Positions 27,111 through 35,708 of a stretch of 64,000 bases of DNA are shown piece after piece (within the stretch, counting starts at the first letter, position 1; every line of letters starts with the position of its first letter). A program made the position numbers and the translations under genes. A model generated the notes under the pieces. That model made no database searches. It was not told the DNA's origin and worked only from the letters and a program-made list of their open reading frames with translations. Source of the stretch: an uncultured Eubacteriales bacterium (lineage in GTDB: Bacteria > Bacillota > Clostridia > Christensenellales > Aristaeellaceae); the NCBI GenBank assembly GCA_900315315.1, contig OMYT01000001.1, positions 208,693 through 272,692 of the forward strand, in the 5' to 3' direction.

Positions 27111-28064
27111 TCAGGTATTACCGGTCATCCCGCAGATCAGCCGGAAGATGACCGCATCCTCGAAAGTCCGCAGATCAAGCCCCGTATCACGCCTGATCTT
27201 ATCGAGGCGGTAGATCAGTGTGTTCCGGTGGATAAAGAGTTCCCTGCTTGCAGCGGTAATACTCAGGTCATTGCGGAAAAAAACACGGATTGTTTCCATT
27301 GTCTCTTCATCCAGGGATTCCCCCCTGTTTCCGGAATGAAAATCCTGTATGAGCTTTTCTCGTTGCTCTGCGGGAATCAAGTCGATAATCCGCTCCAGCC
27401 TTTGACAGCTGTAGCGGTACAGCGTCCCGTTCGGATAAAAACGCGTACCGATCCGCAGGGCGCTTCGGGCCTCTTCGAAGCTTTTATTCAGCCCGGCAAG
27501 ATCTTCGGCTTCTGTTCCGATTCCGGCCTGCAGGTCCGTAAATCCTTCGCTCACCATTGTATCAATGACCGCGGCGGTGTATTCCGCGATTTCTTCCTCG
27601 CTTCGGAATGCCGACTCCCTGATCAGGGCAAGCGTTTCCCGGTCTACCGCCACAATACGGTCTTCTTCTTCCAGCGGTGCGATTTCACCGAATATACGGT
27701 CCAACGGCTGATCCGGCGGATTTTTCACTCTGAACAGGACTGCCGTCCGTTTTTTTCTGAACTCAATCCCGTGTTTCTTCGCAAGGGCAGCTATCCGGTC
27801 AGGCTCTGCAACCGTGATGATCTGATACCATGCATCTTTCGGATTTACGCCGCCGGGGCCGCTTTGAATCTTCTGACGCACGGCGGAAATAACCTGACGG
27901 CCGTCATCAGTGTCCTCACAGCACAGAACGTCCCTGTCCATCATCAGGTAGATTTTCCCGTTCATCCGGCATACCGCGTCGGGAGTGCGCTCAAAAGAGC
28001 GGCGTACCTCTTCCGGAATCTGTTCCGAGGAAATCAGTTCGACTGCGGCACAGTGTTTATCCAT
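27111..28064 (-). CDS. CdaR/PucR-type transcriptional regulator
   Basis: 317 residues. The C-terminus is a PucR-type helix-turn-helix (FFRNDLSITAASRELFIHRNTLIYRLDKI, seen as three blocks), preceded by a GGDEF-like degenerate domain (GIGTEAEDLAGLNKSFEEAR). In CdaR-like proteins the N-terminal part senses a metabolite; which one is unknown here. It is transcribed divergently from the exported CHAP-like protein, which may be its target, and upstream of the S41 protease. Confidence 0.85.
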   Translation of the reverse strand: MDKHCAAVELISSEQIPEEVRRSFERTPDAVCRMNGKIYLMMDRDVLCCEDTDDGRQVISAVRQKIQSGPGGVNPKDAWYQIITVAEPDRIAALAKKHGIEFRKKRTAVLFRVKNPPDQPLDRIFGEIAPLEEEDRIVAVDRETLALIRESAFRSEEEIAEYTAAVIDTMVSEGFTDLQAGIGTEAEDLAGLNKSFEEARSALRIGTRFYPNGTLYRYSCQRLERIIDLIPAEQREKLIQDFHSGNRGESLDEETMETIRVFFRNDLSITAASRELFIHRNTLIYRLDKIRRDTGLDLRTFEDAVIFRLICGMTGNT

Positions 28065-28090
28065 AAGCCCCTCCCTGCAAAACTGCAGAT

Positions 28091-28118
28091 ATTATATCAC
28101 AATCAATTCATAAATCAA
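28091..28118 (-). promoter_or_regulatory. Promoter of the CdaR-like regulator
   Basis: TTGATT (28113-28118), 16 bases, TATAAT (28091-28096) on the minus strand. Confidence 0.65.
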
Positions 28119-28139
28119 AACGCGAATAAAGTCCAAAGC

Positions 28140-28168
28140 TTGAAACATATTTTTTTTGACTGTATAAT
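28140..28168 (+). promoter_or_regulatory. Promoter of the exported CHAP-like protein
   Basis: TTGAAA (28140-28145), 17 bases, TATAAT (28163-28168). It is back to back with the regulator promoter, only about 20 bases apart, so one bound protein could control both. Confidence 0.75.
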
Positions 28169-28208
28169 TCTATTAATCCGCCGCAAGCGGCAGAAGGGAG
28201 GCATTCCG

Positions 28209-28895
28209 ATGAGATACGCCAGATATTGGGTTGCGTGTTTTCTTTTGCTGTGCCTTCCGTTCAGGTCTGTGTACGCAGGACCCGATTTCCTTTTCAGCGA
28301 TGATCGTTTCCGCGGGAAATTCACCACCGAAAACCTCGATGCCATCATTGATGAATATGAACTTTTCGACGGATGGTACTGGACGACCGAAGCGGAAGTT
28401 CCGCAGACCTTTCACGGACACCCCGAATGTCCGGGCTGGACCTCAACCTCAGAAGCCCATGGCCGCCGCAGCTGGCTCAATGGCTGGTACGGCTGCCGCT
28501 GGCCGATTGATCATGTCCGGAGCGCCGCTCCGGATCGTGGCGGCTATGCTGAATGTTTCGCCTTTGCCCAGTTTATCGGTTATCTTCTCTCGGGAGAAAT
28601 CAATCCGCAGGGCAACTGGACCTTCTGGTATTCCTTTGACGATGCCGGGGAACTGCGTGCCGGAGATATTATCCGGACTGAATATAAATATAAGAAAAAA
28701 ACGTATAATCACAGTGCCGTTGTCTATGCAGTCGAAGGCGATGACGTGCGTTTTATGCAGGTTTCCGGCGGATCCAACAACCTGATCTCAATCGGAAACG
28801 GCTTTACTGACGGGCACTATCAGAATGTCACTTCCATTGATCAGCTCAAACAGTTAAAAGGGGTCCGAATCTGCCGCTATATCCCGAAAGAATAA
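28209..28895 (+). CDS. Exported CHAP/NlpC-P60-like cysteine hydrolase
   Basis: 228 residues with a signal peptide (1-23, ending VYA-GPD). Cys116 in GGYAECFAFAQF and His168 in YNHSAVVY are spaced like the catalytic pair of CHAP/NlpC-P60 amidases. The region between 50 and 105 is rich in Trp, Gly and His and matches nothing I know. A peptidoglycan-related hydrolase is likely but not proven. The start is the ATG after GGGAGG; the same frame stays open far upstream by chance. Confidence 0.65.
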   Translation: MRYARYWVACFLLLCLPFRSVYAGPDFLFSDDRFRGKFTTENLDAIIDEYELFDGWYWTTEAEVPQTFHGHPECPGWTSTSEAHGRRSWLNGWYGCRWPIDHVRSAAPDRGGYAECFAFAQFIGYLLSGEINPQGNWTFWYSFDDAGELRAGDIIRTEYKYKKKTYNHSAVVYAVEGDDVRFMQVSGGSNNLISIGNGFTDGHYQNVTSIDQLKQLKGVRICRYIPKE

Positions 28896-28934
28896 GACAT
28901 TGAAGACTGAGCTTCAAAAAAAAACGATATAATA

Positions 28935-28963
28935 AAACAGGCCCGGCTTTCCGGACCTGTTTC
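28935..28963. terminator. Bidirectional terminator
   Basis: AAACAGGCCCGG and CCGGACCTGTTT pair with one mismatch around a three-base loop, with A-rich and T-rich flanks. It serves the CHAP-like gene and possibly the ABC ATPase gene on the other strand. Confidence 0.7.
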
Positions 28964-28966
28964 TTC

Positions 28967-29058
28967 TCGGCAATTATCAAAAACATTGTTGCCGAAGGGG
29001 TCATAGGGGGCAAAGGCGCCAGTGGCGCCTTTGTTGGGAGGGCAGGAAAGCCCCCTAT
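28967..29058 (+). repeat. Modular hairpin repeat, copy A
   Basis: First member of the repeat family. It contains CCGAAGGGGTC, a stem arm AGGGGG, an inner palindrome centred on GGCGCCAGTGGCGCC, the GGAAAG box and the closing arm CCCCCT. A short outer stem (CGGCAA and TTGCCG) precedes it. It ends six bases before the stop codon of the minus-strand ABC ATPase gene. Confidence 0.7.
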
Positions 29059-29064
29059 CCATTT

Positions 29065-30186
29065 TTACCTGTTCAGGATGGTCTTCTCGGTTTCCTTGTC
29101 AAAGAAGTGCAGATGCGTGGTGTCCATCGCAACCTTAATCTTCTGGCCGGCCTTGCTGGAGGTACGGGGGTCAACGCGGGCGATGATGTTCCCTTCTTTG
29201 CCGGTGGTGCTCAGGTACAGATAGGTCTCGGAACCCATCAGTTCTGTCACTTCAACATCAACATCAAAGGTAGCGGTAGCGTACTCAGCCAGCTTCTGCT
29301 CATCATCATGGATGTTCTCGGGACGGATGCCCATGATAACTTCCTTACCGATGTAGCTCTCATCAACAAACTTGGCGATCTTCTTCTCGGGTACGATGAT
29401 CTTGTTTTCTCCGAACTTGGCAACAACATCCTGGCCTTCACGGTCAAGCTGAACGTTGAAGAAGTTCATCTGGGGGCTTCCGATGAAGCCGGCAACGAAC
29501 TCATTCGCCGGATAGTCGTACAGGTTCTGAGGCGTATCCACCTGCTGCACAACGCCGTCCTTCATAACCACGATACGGCTGGCCATCGTCATAGCTTCGG
29601 TCTGGTCGTGTGTAACGTAGATGAAGGTGGTCTGCAGTCTCTGATGCAGCTTGGTAATTTCGGTACGCATGGCAACACGGAGCTTGGCATCCAGGTTGGA
29701 CAGCGGTTCGTCAAACAGGAAGACCTTCGGCTCACGGACGATGGCACGGCCGAGTGCAACACGCTGACGCTGACCGCCGGACAGAGCCTTCGGCTTCCGG
29801 TTCAGCAGGTGAGCAATGTCAAGGATCTTGGCGGCTTCTTCCACGCGGCGCTTAATCTCATCCTTGGGGGTCTTGCGCAGCTTCAGGCCGAAAGCCATGT
29901 TGTCGAACACGGTCATATGGGGATACAGGGCGTAGTTCTGGAACACCATGGCGATATCGCGATCCTTGGGAGCGACATCGTTCACCAGCTTGTCGCCGAT
30001 GTACAGCTCGCCATCGGAAATTTCTTCCAAGCCGGCGACCATGCGCAGGGTGGTGGACTTACCGCAGCCGGAAGGCCCGACCAGAACGATAAACTCTTTG
30101 TCTTCAATGTCGAGGGTAAAGTCGCTGACAGCGGTCACGTTTCCGGAGTAAACCTTGTAGATGTGCTGAAGGGATACACTTGCCAT
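29065..30186 (-). CDS. Sugar ABC transporter ATP-binding protein, MsmK/UgpC type
   Basis: 373 residues with Walker A (GPSGCGKSTT), signature LSGGQRQRVALGRAI, Walker B (VFLFDEPLSNLD), the switch His (THDQTEA) and a C-terminal MOI/TOBE domain. This is the ATPase subunit of class I carbohydrate importers. No permease or binding-protein gene is near, so it is probably a shared ATPase serving several sugar transporters. I start at the ATG after AGGAGG; the frame is open 23 codons further. Confidence 0.94.
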   Translation of the reverse strand: MASVSLQHIYKVYSGNVTAVSDFTLDIEDKEFIVLVGPSGCGKSTTLRMVAGLEEISDGELYIGDKLVNDVAPKDRDIAMVFQNYALYPHMTVFDNMAFGLKLRKTPKDEIKRRVEEAAKILDIAHLLNRKPKALSGGQRQRVALGRAIVREPKVFLFDEPLSNLDAKLRVAMRTEITKLHQRLQTTFIYVTHDQTEAMTMASRIVVMKDGVVQQVDTPQNLYDYPANEFVAGFIGSPQMNFFNVQLDREGQDVVAKFGENKIIVPEKKIAKFVDESYIGKEVIMGIRPENIHDDEQKLAEYATATFDVDVEVTELMGSETYLYLSTTGKEGNIIARVDPRTSSKAGQKIKVAMDTTHLHFFDKETEKTILNR

Positions 30187-30253
30187 ATTTTCTTCCTCCT
30201 GTGTTTGTTTGGGAACTTCTTCCCTGATATATTGCATTATACAGGTTTCCGAC

Positions 30254-30289
30254 AAAAAAAGGAATTGTCCGTTTGTACAACAATTCCTC
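30254..30289 (-). terminator. Terminator after the coiled-coil gene
   Basis: On the minus strand AGGAATTGT and ACAATTCCT form a nine-base stem followed by seven T. It ends the obgE-to-coiled-coil run and separates it from the ABC ATPase gene. Confidence 0.85.
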
Positions 30290-30316
30290 TTTCCTTTTGT
30301 GCATTTTGCTATATTT

Positions 30317-30955
30317 CTATCTGTGGTTCCGGATCTCGTTACGCTCCAGCCTGATATTGTTAATCAGTTCGCTCAGTTTCCTGTCAGTCTCCGCAAGAAG
30401 TGAATCCATATAATCCAGCGTATTCCTGTGAAGCTCGGCCGTTTCCTGCCTGGCGCTTTCGCGCAGTTCTTCGCATTCCACCCGTGCCCGGCGGACAATG
30501 CTCTCCTCTTCCACCATCTGGGCTGCTTTCTTTTCTGCATCTTCAATCAGGCGCTTTGCTTCGTTCTTTGCGGCATCAACCCTGGCAACGGCTTCCTGGT
30601 TTGCCTTTTCCATCAGCGCATTCGCTTCATAGCTGGCCTGTTTCATCATCGCCTGGGATTTCTGCGTCGCATCATTGACCATTCCCTGTGCCTGAGCCTG
30701 GGCGCTTTGGAGCATCTCATCCCGTTTCTGTTCCGTTTCCGTGCGGATGGCTTCTTCTTCCTTCACGATTTCCGCTGCCTTTTCCACGGTGTCCGGCAGA
30801 TTATCCCGTAGATATTCAAGCTGCGCCTGCATCAGGTTGCGGTTCACGGTGCAAGTCTCGCTGTTGATCAGGCTTCTTTTGGCATTCTTCAGTTCTTCAA
30901 AAAGAATGTTGACCGCTTTCAGGCATTCCGCCGCGCTGTTGATATCCGCTGCCAT
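30317..30955 (-). CDS. Long coiled-coil protein downstream of coaD
   Basis: 212 residues, almost all helical, with heptads from about 55 to 210 rich in Ala, Glu, Lys and Gln. No membrane helix is present. The composition is like DivIVA or ATP-synthase subunit b/E stalks, but no signature assigns it. I use the ATG with AAGGA nine bases upstream; an earlier in-frame GTG is less likely. It follows coaD by 21 bases and is last before a strong terminator. The conserved place beside coaD-rsmD suggests a cell-division or envelope role, as inference only. Confidence 0.6.
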   Translation of the reverse strand: MAADINSAAECLKAVNILFEELKNAKRSLINSETCTVNRNLMQAQLEYLRDNLPDTVEKAAEIVKEEEAIRTETEQKRDEMLQSAQAQAQGMVNDATQKSQAMMKQASYEANALMEKANQEAVARVDAAKNEAKRLIEDAEKKAAQMVEEESIVRRARVECEELRESARQETAELHRNTLDYMDSLLAETDRKLSELINNIRLERNEIRNHR

Positions 30956-30976
30956 ATTCACACTTCCTTGCACATT

Positions 30977-31465
30977 TTATTTATTCTTTTTCGACAAAAG
31001 CTTCCGAATGTCCTTCAGGCATACCTCCGGAACCAGTCCGCTGATATCGCCGTCAAACGCTGCGATCTCCCTTACCGCGCTCGAAGACACAAGCGACAGC
31101 CCCGGTTCTGCCGGCATCAGCAGCGTTTCCACCTGATCATTCAGCTTTTTATTCAGTAAAGCAGCATTGTACTCATGCTCAAATTCGGAGCATCCGCGAA
31201 CGCCGCGGATCAGAATCCTTTCATGATGTTCCTGCATGTAATCGGCCAGAAGCCCCTCCCACTGATCAACAATCACATTCTCAAAGCTCAGGCAAACTTT
31301 CTCAAGCAGGCGAATCCTGTCCTTCACCGGAATCACGCCCTGTTTGTTTACGTTGATCATGACTGTCACATGCACTGTGTCAAACAGTTCGGCCGACCTG
31401 CGGATGATATCCAGATGTCCGGCTGTTACCGGATCAAAGGAACCCGGAAAAACACATGAACTCAT
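30977..31465 (-). CDS. coaD: Pantetheine-phosphate adenylyltransferase
   Basis: 162 residues. It transfers AMP to 4'-phosphopantetheine in coenzyme A synthesis. The nucleotidyltransferase motif GSFDPVTAGHLDII is at the N-terminus, and the loop ISGLVPEVC follows SSSAVREIA near the end. The ATG overlaps the rsmD stop by four bases (ATGA), with AAAGGG upstream. Confidence 0.97.
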   Translation of the reverse strand: MSSCVFPGSFDPVTAGHLDIIRRSAELFDTVHVTVMINVNKQGVIPVKDRIRLLEKVCLSFENVIVDQWEGLLADYMQEHHERILIRGVRGCSEFEHEYNAALLNKKLNDQVETLLMPAEPGLSLVSSSAVREIAAFDGDISGLVPEVCLKDIRKLLSKKNK

Positions 31466-32031
31466 TTTGCATCCCTTTCTTCGTTTGCTTCGTTCCTGCG
31501 GTAGATGGAAACGCCGCAGAACCCCCAGTTCCGCTGTTTGACGCATTCATATCCCGCTCCGGTTTCCGGGTTCTTGCCCGCCTCATGTTCCAGGACGATG
31601 ATTGCGTCTTCTCCGAGTACCGGAATCAGTCCGCTAAACACATCGGTCAGGTCCAGCTTGGCATACGGCGGGTCGAGAAACACCATATCAAAGCATTTTC
31701 CTGTGCTTTCAATTTCTTTCAGCGCCCTGCGCCAGTCGGAGGTCATGATCCTCGTTCTGTCACGGTATCCGAGGGTATCTGCATTCTTTATCTGTACTGC
31801 GCTCGCCTTTCGGTCATGATCCACAAGGCAGGCATATTCCGCCCCGCGGCTGAGCGCCTCAAAGCTCAGCGCACCGCTTCCGGCAAAAAGATCCAGCACC
31901 CGGCTGCCGCTGATCTCGCCCTGAAGCATATTGAAGAGGTTTTCCCGAACCCGGTCCAGCGTCGGCCTTGTGTTCCGCCCCTCCGGCGCTTCGATTCTCC
32001 TGCCTCTGGCTTCCCCGGCTATAATTCTCAT
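31462..32031 (-). CDS. rsmD: 16S rRNA (guanine(966)-N2)-methyltransferase
   Basis: 189 residues: MRIIAGEARGRRI start, SAM-binding loop DLFAGSGALSFEAL and the N2-methyltransferase motif DPPY. Its start ATG overlaps the stop codon of the membrane-protein gene by one base, and its stop overlaps coaD. The rsmD-coaD pair is standard in Firmicutes. Confidence 0.96.
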   Translation of the reverse strand: MRIIAGEARGRRIEAPEGRNTRPTLDRVRENLFNMLQGEISGSRVLDLFAGSGALSFEALSRGAEYACLVDHDRKASAVQIKNADTLGYRDRTRIMTSDWRRALKEIESTGKCFDMVFLDPPYAKLDLTDVFSGLIPVLGEDAIIVLEHEAGKNPETGAGYECVKQRNWGFCGVSIYRRNEANEERDAK

Positions 32032-32855
32032 TAATTCAGTTTCTCCGGTTCTTTCGGCTTTGCGCTGATGAAACCCGCCCGGCGGCGCCGTTCCTTCTTT
32101 TCCCTCCGAATTCTTTTCCGGTTGCTTTCGGAAATAGCCGTATGGACCCTTGCCCTCAGCGCCGGTCCTGACAGATAGCCGATTCCGTATGAGCATGCCG
32201 GAATCAGCAAAATCAGCGGACTGAGCATCTCCACCCAATAGACCGCCTGATAATTATCCGCGCCGACCAGGCTGACAAACGGCATCACAGCAAATCTCAC
32301 AATAATCCGCAGGATATCCGTCAGGCCCATTGCTCCGGGTTCCAGATAGGAAACCAGCGGAGCGGCCACTTCATCCCGCCTCATATAGGCCTGCATCCAG
32401 CTGGGCAGAGTGCCGGCCGTTGTTGTCTGAACTCTCGTGTTCAGCGCCAGGATCACAGCAATCACAATAAAGGGAATCGTTCCGGCAATCCCGATCACAA
32501 AGGCCTTCATCGGATGATAGCAGACTTTCTTTTCCGATTCGCTGAAACTCTGGCCTTTTTCCTTCTTCTGCCACAGTATTTCGCCCCGGGCAACCGCTTC
32601 CGCGCCGTGTGAGCTGCCCCGGTTGAAGAAAACGGTCACGATCAGGATAATAACCGCCGGGTTAATAATCAGGCGCATGATATTGCCCGAGCTGTTTGTC
32701 ATCGCGCATAAAAGAAAGCCGACAAAGAAAACGATAATGAGCCCGCCGAAAAACAGCAAACTGCTTTTCAGCGTGTTTTCATCCACCGCGTTTCCGGTCA
32801 GAAACGGTTTTCTGACGCTTTGTACGTTTTTTATTTTTGTTTTATTGCCGTTCAT
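32031..32855 (-). CDS. Multi-pass membrane protein of unknown function
   Basis: 274 residues with about five hydrophobic segments (near 33-55, 63-78, 120-142, 180-200 and 215-235), a basic C-terminal tail (RKRIRREKKERRRR) and a polar cytoplasmic loop. I recognise no family. The chosen ATG lies five bases after the murC-alr stop and 11 after GGAG. Its position between a peptidoglycan precursor fusion gene and rsmD gives no firm clue. Confidence 0.6.
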   Translation of the reverse strand: MNGNKTKIKNVQSVRKPFLTGNAVDENTLKSSLLFFGGLIIVFFVGFLLCAMTNSSGNIMRLIINPAVIILIVTVFFNRGSSHGAEAVARGEILWQKKEKGQSFSESEKKVCYHPMKAFVIGIAGTIPFIVIAVILALNTRVQTTTAGTLPSWMQAYMRRDEVAAPLVSYLEPGAMGLTDILRIIVRFAVMPFVSLVGADNYQAVYWVEMLSPLILLIPACSYGIGYLSGPALRARVHTAISESNRKRIRREKKERRRRAGFISAKPKEPEKLN

Positions 32856-32862
32856 CCGTTCG

Positions 32863-35385
32863 TCAGCTCCTTCCCTGTCCGGAATCAATGATCTCGCGCT
32901 CAACTCTTGATCCGACGCTCAGCAGAATCTCGTAGGAGATCGTCCCGCTCCATTCTGCCAGATCTTCCGCTGTAATCTGTTCTTCTCCGTCGCGTCCGAT
33001 CAGGATCACTTCGTCGCTGGCCCGTGCTTCAGGAATCTCCGTTACATCCGCGATCATCTGATCCATGCAGATCCGCCCGAGGATCTTTGCTTTTTTGCCA
33101 TGGATAAGCACCATGGCCTTCCCGGATGCGCACCGGTGATATCCGTCCCCGTATCCGCAGGTGACCGTCGCAACCCGTCTTGGCCGGTCCGCCTGCCAGG
33201 TTCTGCCGTAGCTGACATATTCACCGGCGGGAAGATCCTTGATATAACTGATCACCGCCGTCCATCTCATGCAGGGTTTCAGGTCCAGCCCGGTCTTTAC
33301 CGGCGGATATCCGTACAGACTGATGCCGGCCCGGACCATATCCAGATACATCTCCGGATGCCGGTGAATCGCCGCTGAATTGCAGCAGTGCCTGATCACG
33401 CCTTTCGGCAGGCCCTCCGTCATCTCCAGGAACCGCTCAAACTGCTGTTGAGTGTATCTTTCGCCGTCTTCACCGTCATCCGCGTCGGAAAAATGGGTAA
33501 ATGCGCCGCTCAGTCTCACATGGGAACAGTTCCCGAGCGCCTTCAGCACTTCGTCCCTTTCTTCTTTCGTTCTGACGCCGATTCTGCCCATGCCGGTGTC
33601 GATTTTCAAATGGACTTCGGTCTGTTTCTGCAGCTCTTCTGCCGCGGATTCGCACATTTCGACCATTCTCGGAGAGCATACCGTCTGGATCAGATCATGC
33701 TCGATGCCCTTTTTCACCTCATAACCGGTCACCGCGCCCAGCACAAGCACGGGAACCCGGATCCCCTCGTTCCGGAGGATCACGCCTTCTTCCACGGACG
33801 CCACCGCCAGTATGGAAGCCCCGCCGGCTATCGCCGCCCGGGCCGTCCGGACAGCGCCGTGCCCGTACCCGTCCGCCTTCACAACCGCCATCGCCCTCAC
33901 GTTCTCCGGCAGTGCGGAGCAGATCGCCTTCATATTATGTTCGATGTTTGCAACGTCAACAATCCGCCTGTTTCTCGGATGCGGGGTATTCCGCCTTTCC
34001 AGAATATGGCGGTGAATCTGATCGTTCAGCAGATTGATGTCGCCGCATCCCATCGTCAGCACCAGGTCACCCGCCCGGCAATGGGCTTTGAGATATGCTT
34101 CCGTGTCGTCGAAGGAAGGCGTCCATACCGCGTTGATTCCGTTCTTCCGCATGCCTTCGACAAGCATGCCGCTGTTCAGGTCTCCCGGATCCTTCTCCCG
34201 CGCGGCGCAGATATCGGTAACCAGCGTGTAGTCCGCTTCTTCCGTACAGGTCAGATACTGATCGAAAAGCGTTCTCACCCGGCTGAACGTATGGGGCTGC
34301 ATCACGGCCCACAGCCGCCCCTTACACCGTTTTCGTGCAATGGACAGTGCATTCCGCATCTCTGCGGGATTATGGCCGTAATCATGGAAAAACTCGATTC
34401 CTTCATCCTCATCCGTCAGTTCAAACCGGCGGTGAGCGCCGACAAAACGTTCCACGGTCTCAGCCGCTTTTGCGGGATCAAGTCCGATTTCAGCCGCGGC
34501 CGCGATTGCCGCCAGCGCATTCAGCACGTTGAAACTGCCCGGAACGCCCATCCGGACTTCCGCCCGTTTTTTCCCTCTGTACATCAGGTCAAAGGCAGCA
34601 TATCCCCGGTCGTCTTCCCGAATGTTCTCCGGATACCAGTCGTTTTCTTTCCCGAATCCGAAAGTCGTCACTTTGCACCCGAGTTTCCGGAACAGGCGCA
34701 TAATTCTCGGATCGTCGCCGTTCCCGACGGCAATACCGGTTTCAGGCAGCATGGACAGATACTGTCCGAAGGTTTCTTCAATCTCGTCAATGTCTTTGTA
34801 GCAGTCCAGATGATCCGCGTCGATGTTCAGCACAACGGCAATCGTCGGAGGCATATGCAGGAAACTGCGGTTATACTCACAGGCTTCGGCAATGAACAGG
34901 TCCCCGTGGCCGACCCGGGTGCTTCCGCCGATGGCGTCCAGCCGCCCGCCGATATGAATTCCGGGGTCAAACCCGTTTTCCAGCATCATCTGGCTGAGCA
35001 TCGACGTGACCGTTGTCTTTCCGTGAGCACCGCAGACGCCTACGGCCTTCGCGTAGCCCTCCATCAGCTGGCCGAGCAGATATGCGCGCTCGATCGAGGG
35101 AATTCCGAGCCTGTCCGCTTCAACCCTCTCCGGGTTTTCAGTGCTGATCGCCGCCGAATAAACGACCAGATCGGCGCCGTGTACGTTTTCAGCCCGGTGG
35201 CCGATCATGACCTCGGCTCCTTTTTCCCGCGCAAAATGAACAAGATAGGTTTCATCCCTGTCGCTGCCTGTCACGCGATATCCCTGATCCAGCAGCATCT
35301 CGGCCAATCCGCTCATGCTGCTGCCGCCGATCCCGATCATATGGATGCGTCCGCCGGGATAGTCCCTGATATGCGGTGTGCTCAT
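32863..35385 (-). CDS. Fusion of UDP-N-acetylmuramate-L-alanine ligase (MurC) and alanine racemase (Alr)
   Basis: 840 residues in one frame. Residues 1-460 are a complete MurC: Rossmann GIGGSSMSGLAE, ATP loop GAHGKTTVT (119-127), HDYGHNP, and a C-terminal domain with QPHTFSR. Residues about 473-840 are a complete alanine racemase with the PLP lysine K503 in VVKADGYGHG, the catalytic tyrosine in GYGDGY and GRICMDQ. The two halves make L-Ala-ligated UDP-MurNAc and interconvert L- and D-Ala, both early wall steps. I start at the ATG with AGGAAG eight bases upstream. The fused arrangement is unusual; MurF-Alr is the better known one. Confidence 0.92.
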   Translation of the reverse strand: MSTPHIRDYPGGRIHMIGIGGSSMSGLAEMLLDQGYRVTGSDRDETYLVHFAREKGAEVMIGHRAENVHGADLVVYSAAISTENPERVEADRLGIPSIERAYLLGQLMEGYAKAVGVCGAHGKTTVTSMLSQMMLENGFDPGIHIGGRLDAIGGSTRVGHGDLFIAEACEYNRSFLHMPPTIAVVLNIDADHLDCYKDIDEIEETFGQYLSMLPETGIAVGNGDDPRIMRLFRKLGCKVTTFGFGKENDWYPENIREDDRGYAAFDLMYRGKKRAEVRMGVPGSFNVLNALAAIAAAAEIGLDPAKAAETVERFVGAHRRFELTDEDEGIEFFHDYGHNPAEMRNALSIARKRCKGRLWAVMQPHTFSRVRTLFDQYLTCTEEADYTLVTDICAAREKDPGDLNSGMLVEGMRKNGINAVWTPSFDDTEAYLKAHCRAGDLVLTMGCGDINLLNDQIHRHILERRNTPHPRNRRIVDVANIEHNMKAICSALPENVRAMAVVKADGYGHGAVRTARAAIAGGASILAVASVEEGVILRNEGIRVPVLVLGAVTGYEVKKGIEHDLIQTVCSPRMVEMCESAAEELQKQTEVHLKIDTGMGRIGVRTKEERDEVLKALGNCSHVRLSGAFTHFSDADDGEDGERYTQQQFERFLEMTEGLPKGVIRHCCNSAAIHRHPEMYLDMVRAGISLYGYPPVKTGLDLKPCMRWTAVISYIKDLPAGEYVSYGRTWQADRPRRVATVTCGYGDGYHRCASGKAMVLIHGKKAKILGRICMDQMIADVTEIPEARASDEVILIGRDGEEQITAEDLAEWSGTISYEILLSVGSRVEREIIDSGQGRS

Positions 35386-35404
35386 ACCTGAATCTTCCTC
35401 GCTT

Positions 35405-35692
35405 TTATTCAATGATGATCCGCGGATTTTCACGGCTCGGCCTGTACATCACGAATCTCCGCCCGATGAACTGAATCGGTTCTGCCCCGGTTTTTTCACA
35501 CAGTTCGGTCAGGGCTTCCTTCGCCGTCAGCGGCGCCCCCTGCTGCACGCATCCCTTGATCAGTTCGCGGGCTTCCAGTGCGTCGTAAACCTCTTTGATT
35601 GTCCCGTCGGTGATTCCTTCCTTGCCGATATAGATGATGGTGTCCAGGGTGTTGGCCATCTTTCTCAGTCCCGCTCTCTGCTTTCCGGTCAT
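35405..35692 (-). CDS. yhbY: YhbY-type CRM-domain RNA-binding protein
   Basis: 95 residues of the CRM fold: KQRAGLRKMAN start, IGKEGITDG loop and the end GRRFVMYRPSREN. YhbY-type proteins bind pre-50S particles. It lies between obgE and murC-alr in a compact minus-strand run, 16 bases after obgE. Confidence 0.92.
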   Translation of the reverse strand: MTGKQRAGLRKMANTLDTIIYIGKEGITDGTIKEVYDALEARELIKGCVQQGAPLTAKEALTELCEKTGAEPIQFIGRRFVMYRPSRENPRIIIE

Positions 35693-35708
35693 TTGATATC
35701 TCCTTCAC

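Noticed and set aside
27228-28208. Upstream extension of the CHAP-like gene
   Set aside because: The frame is open by chance across the antisense of the regulator gene; the real start has a ribosome binding site, promoter and signal peptide.
33388-35391. 667-codon plus-strand open frame
   Set aside because: Antisense to murC-alr, whose catalytic motifs are complete.
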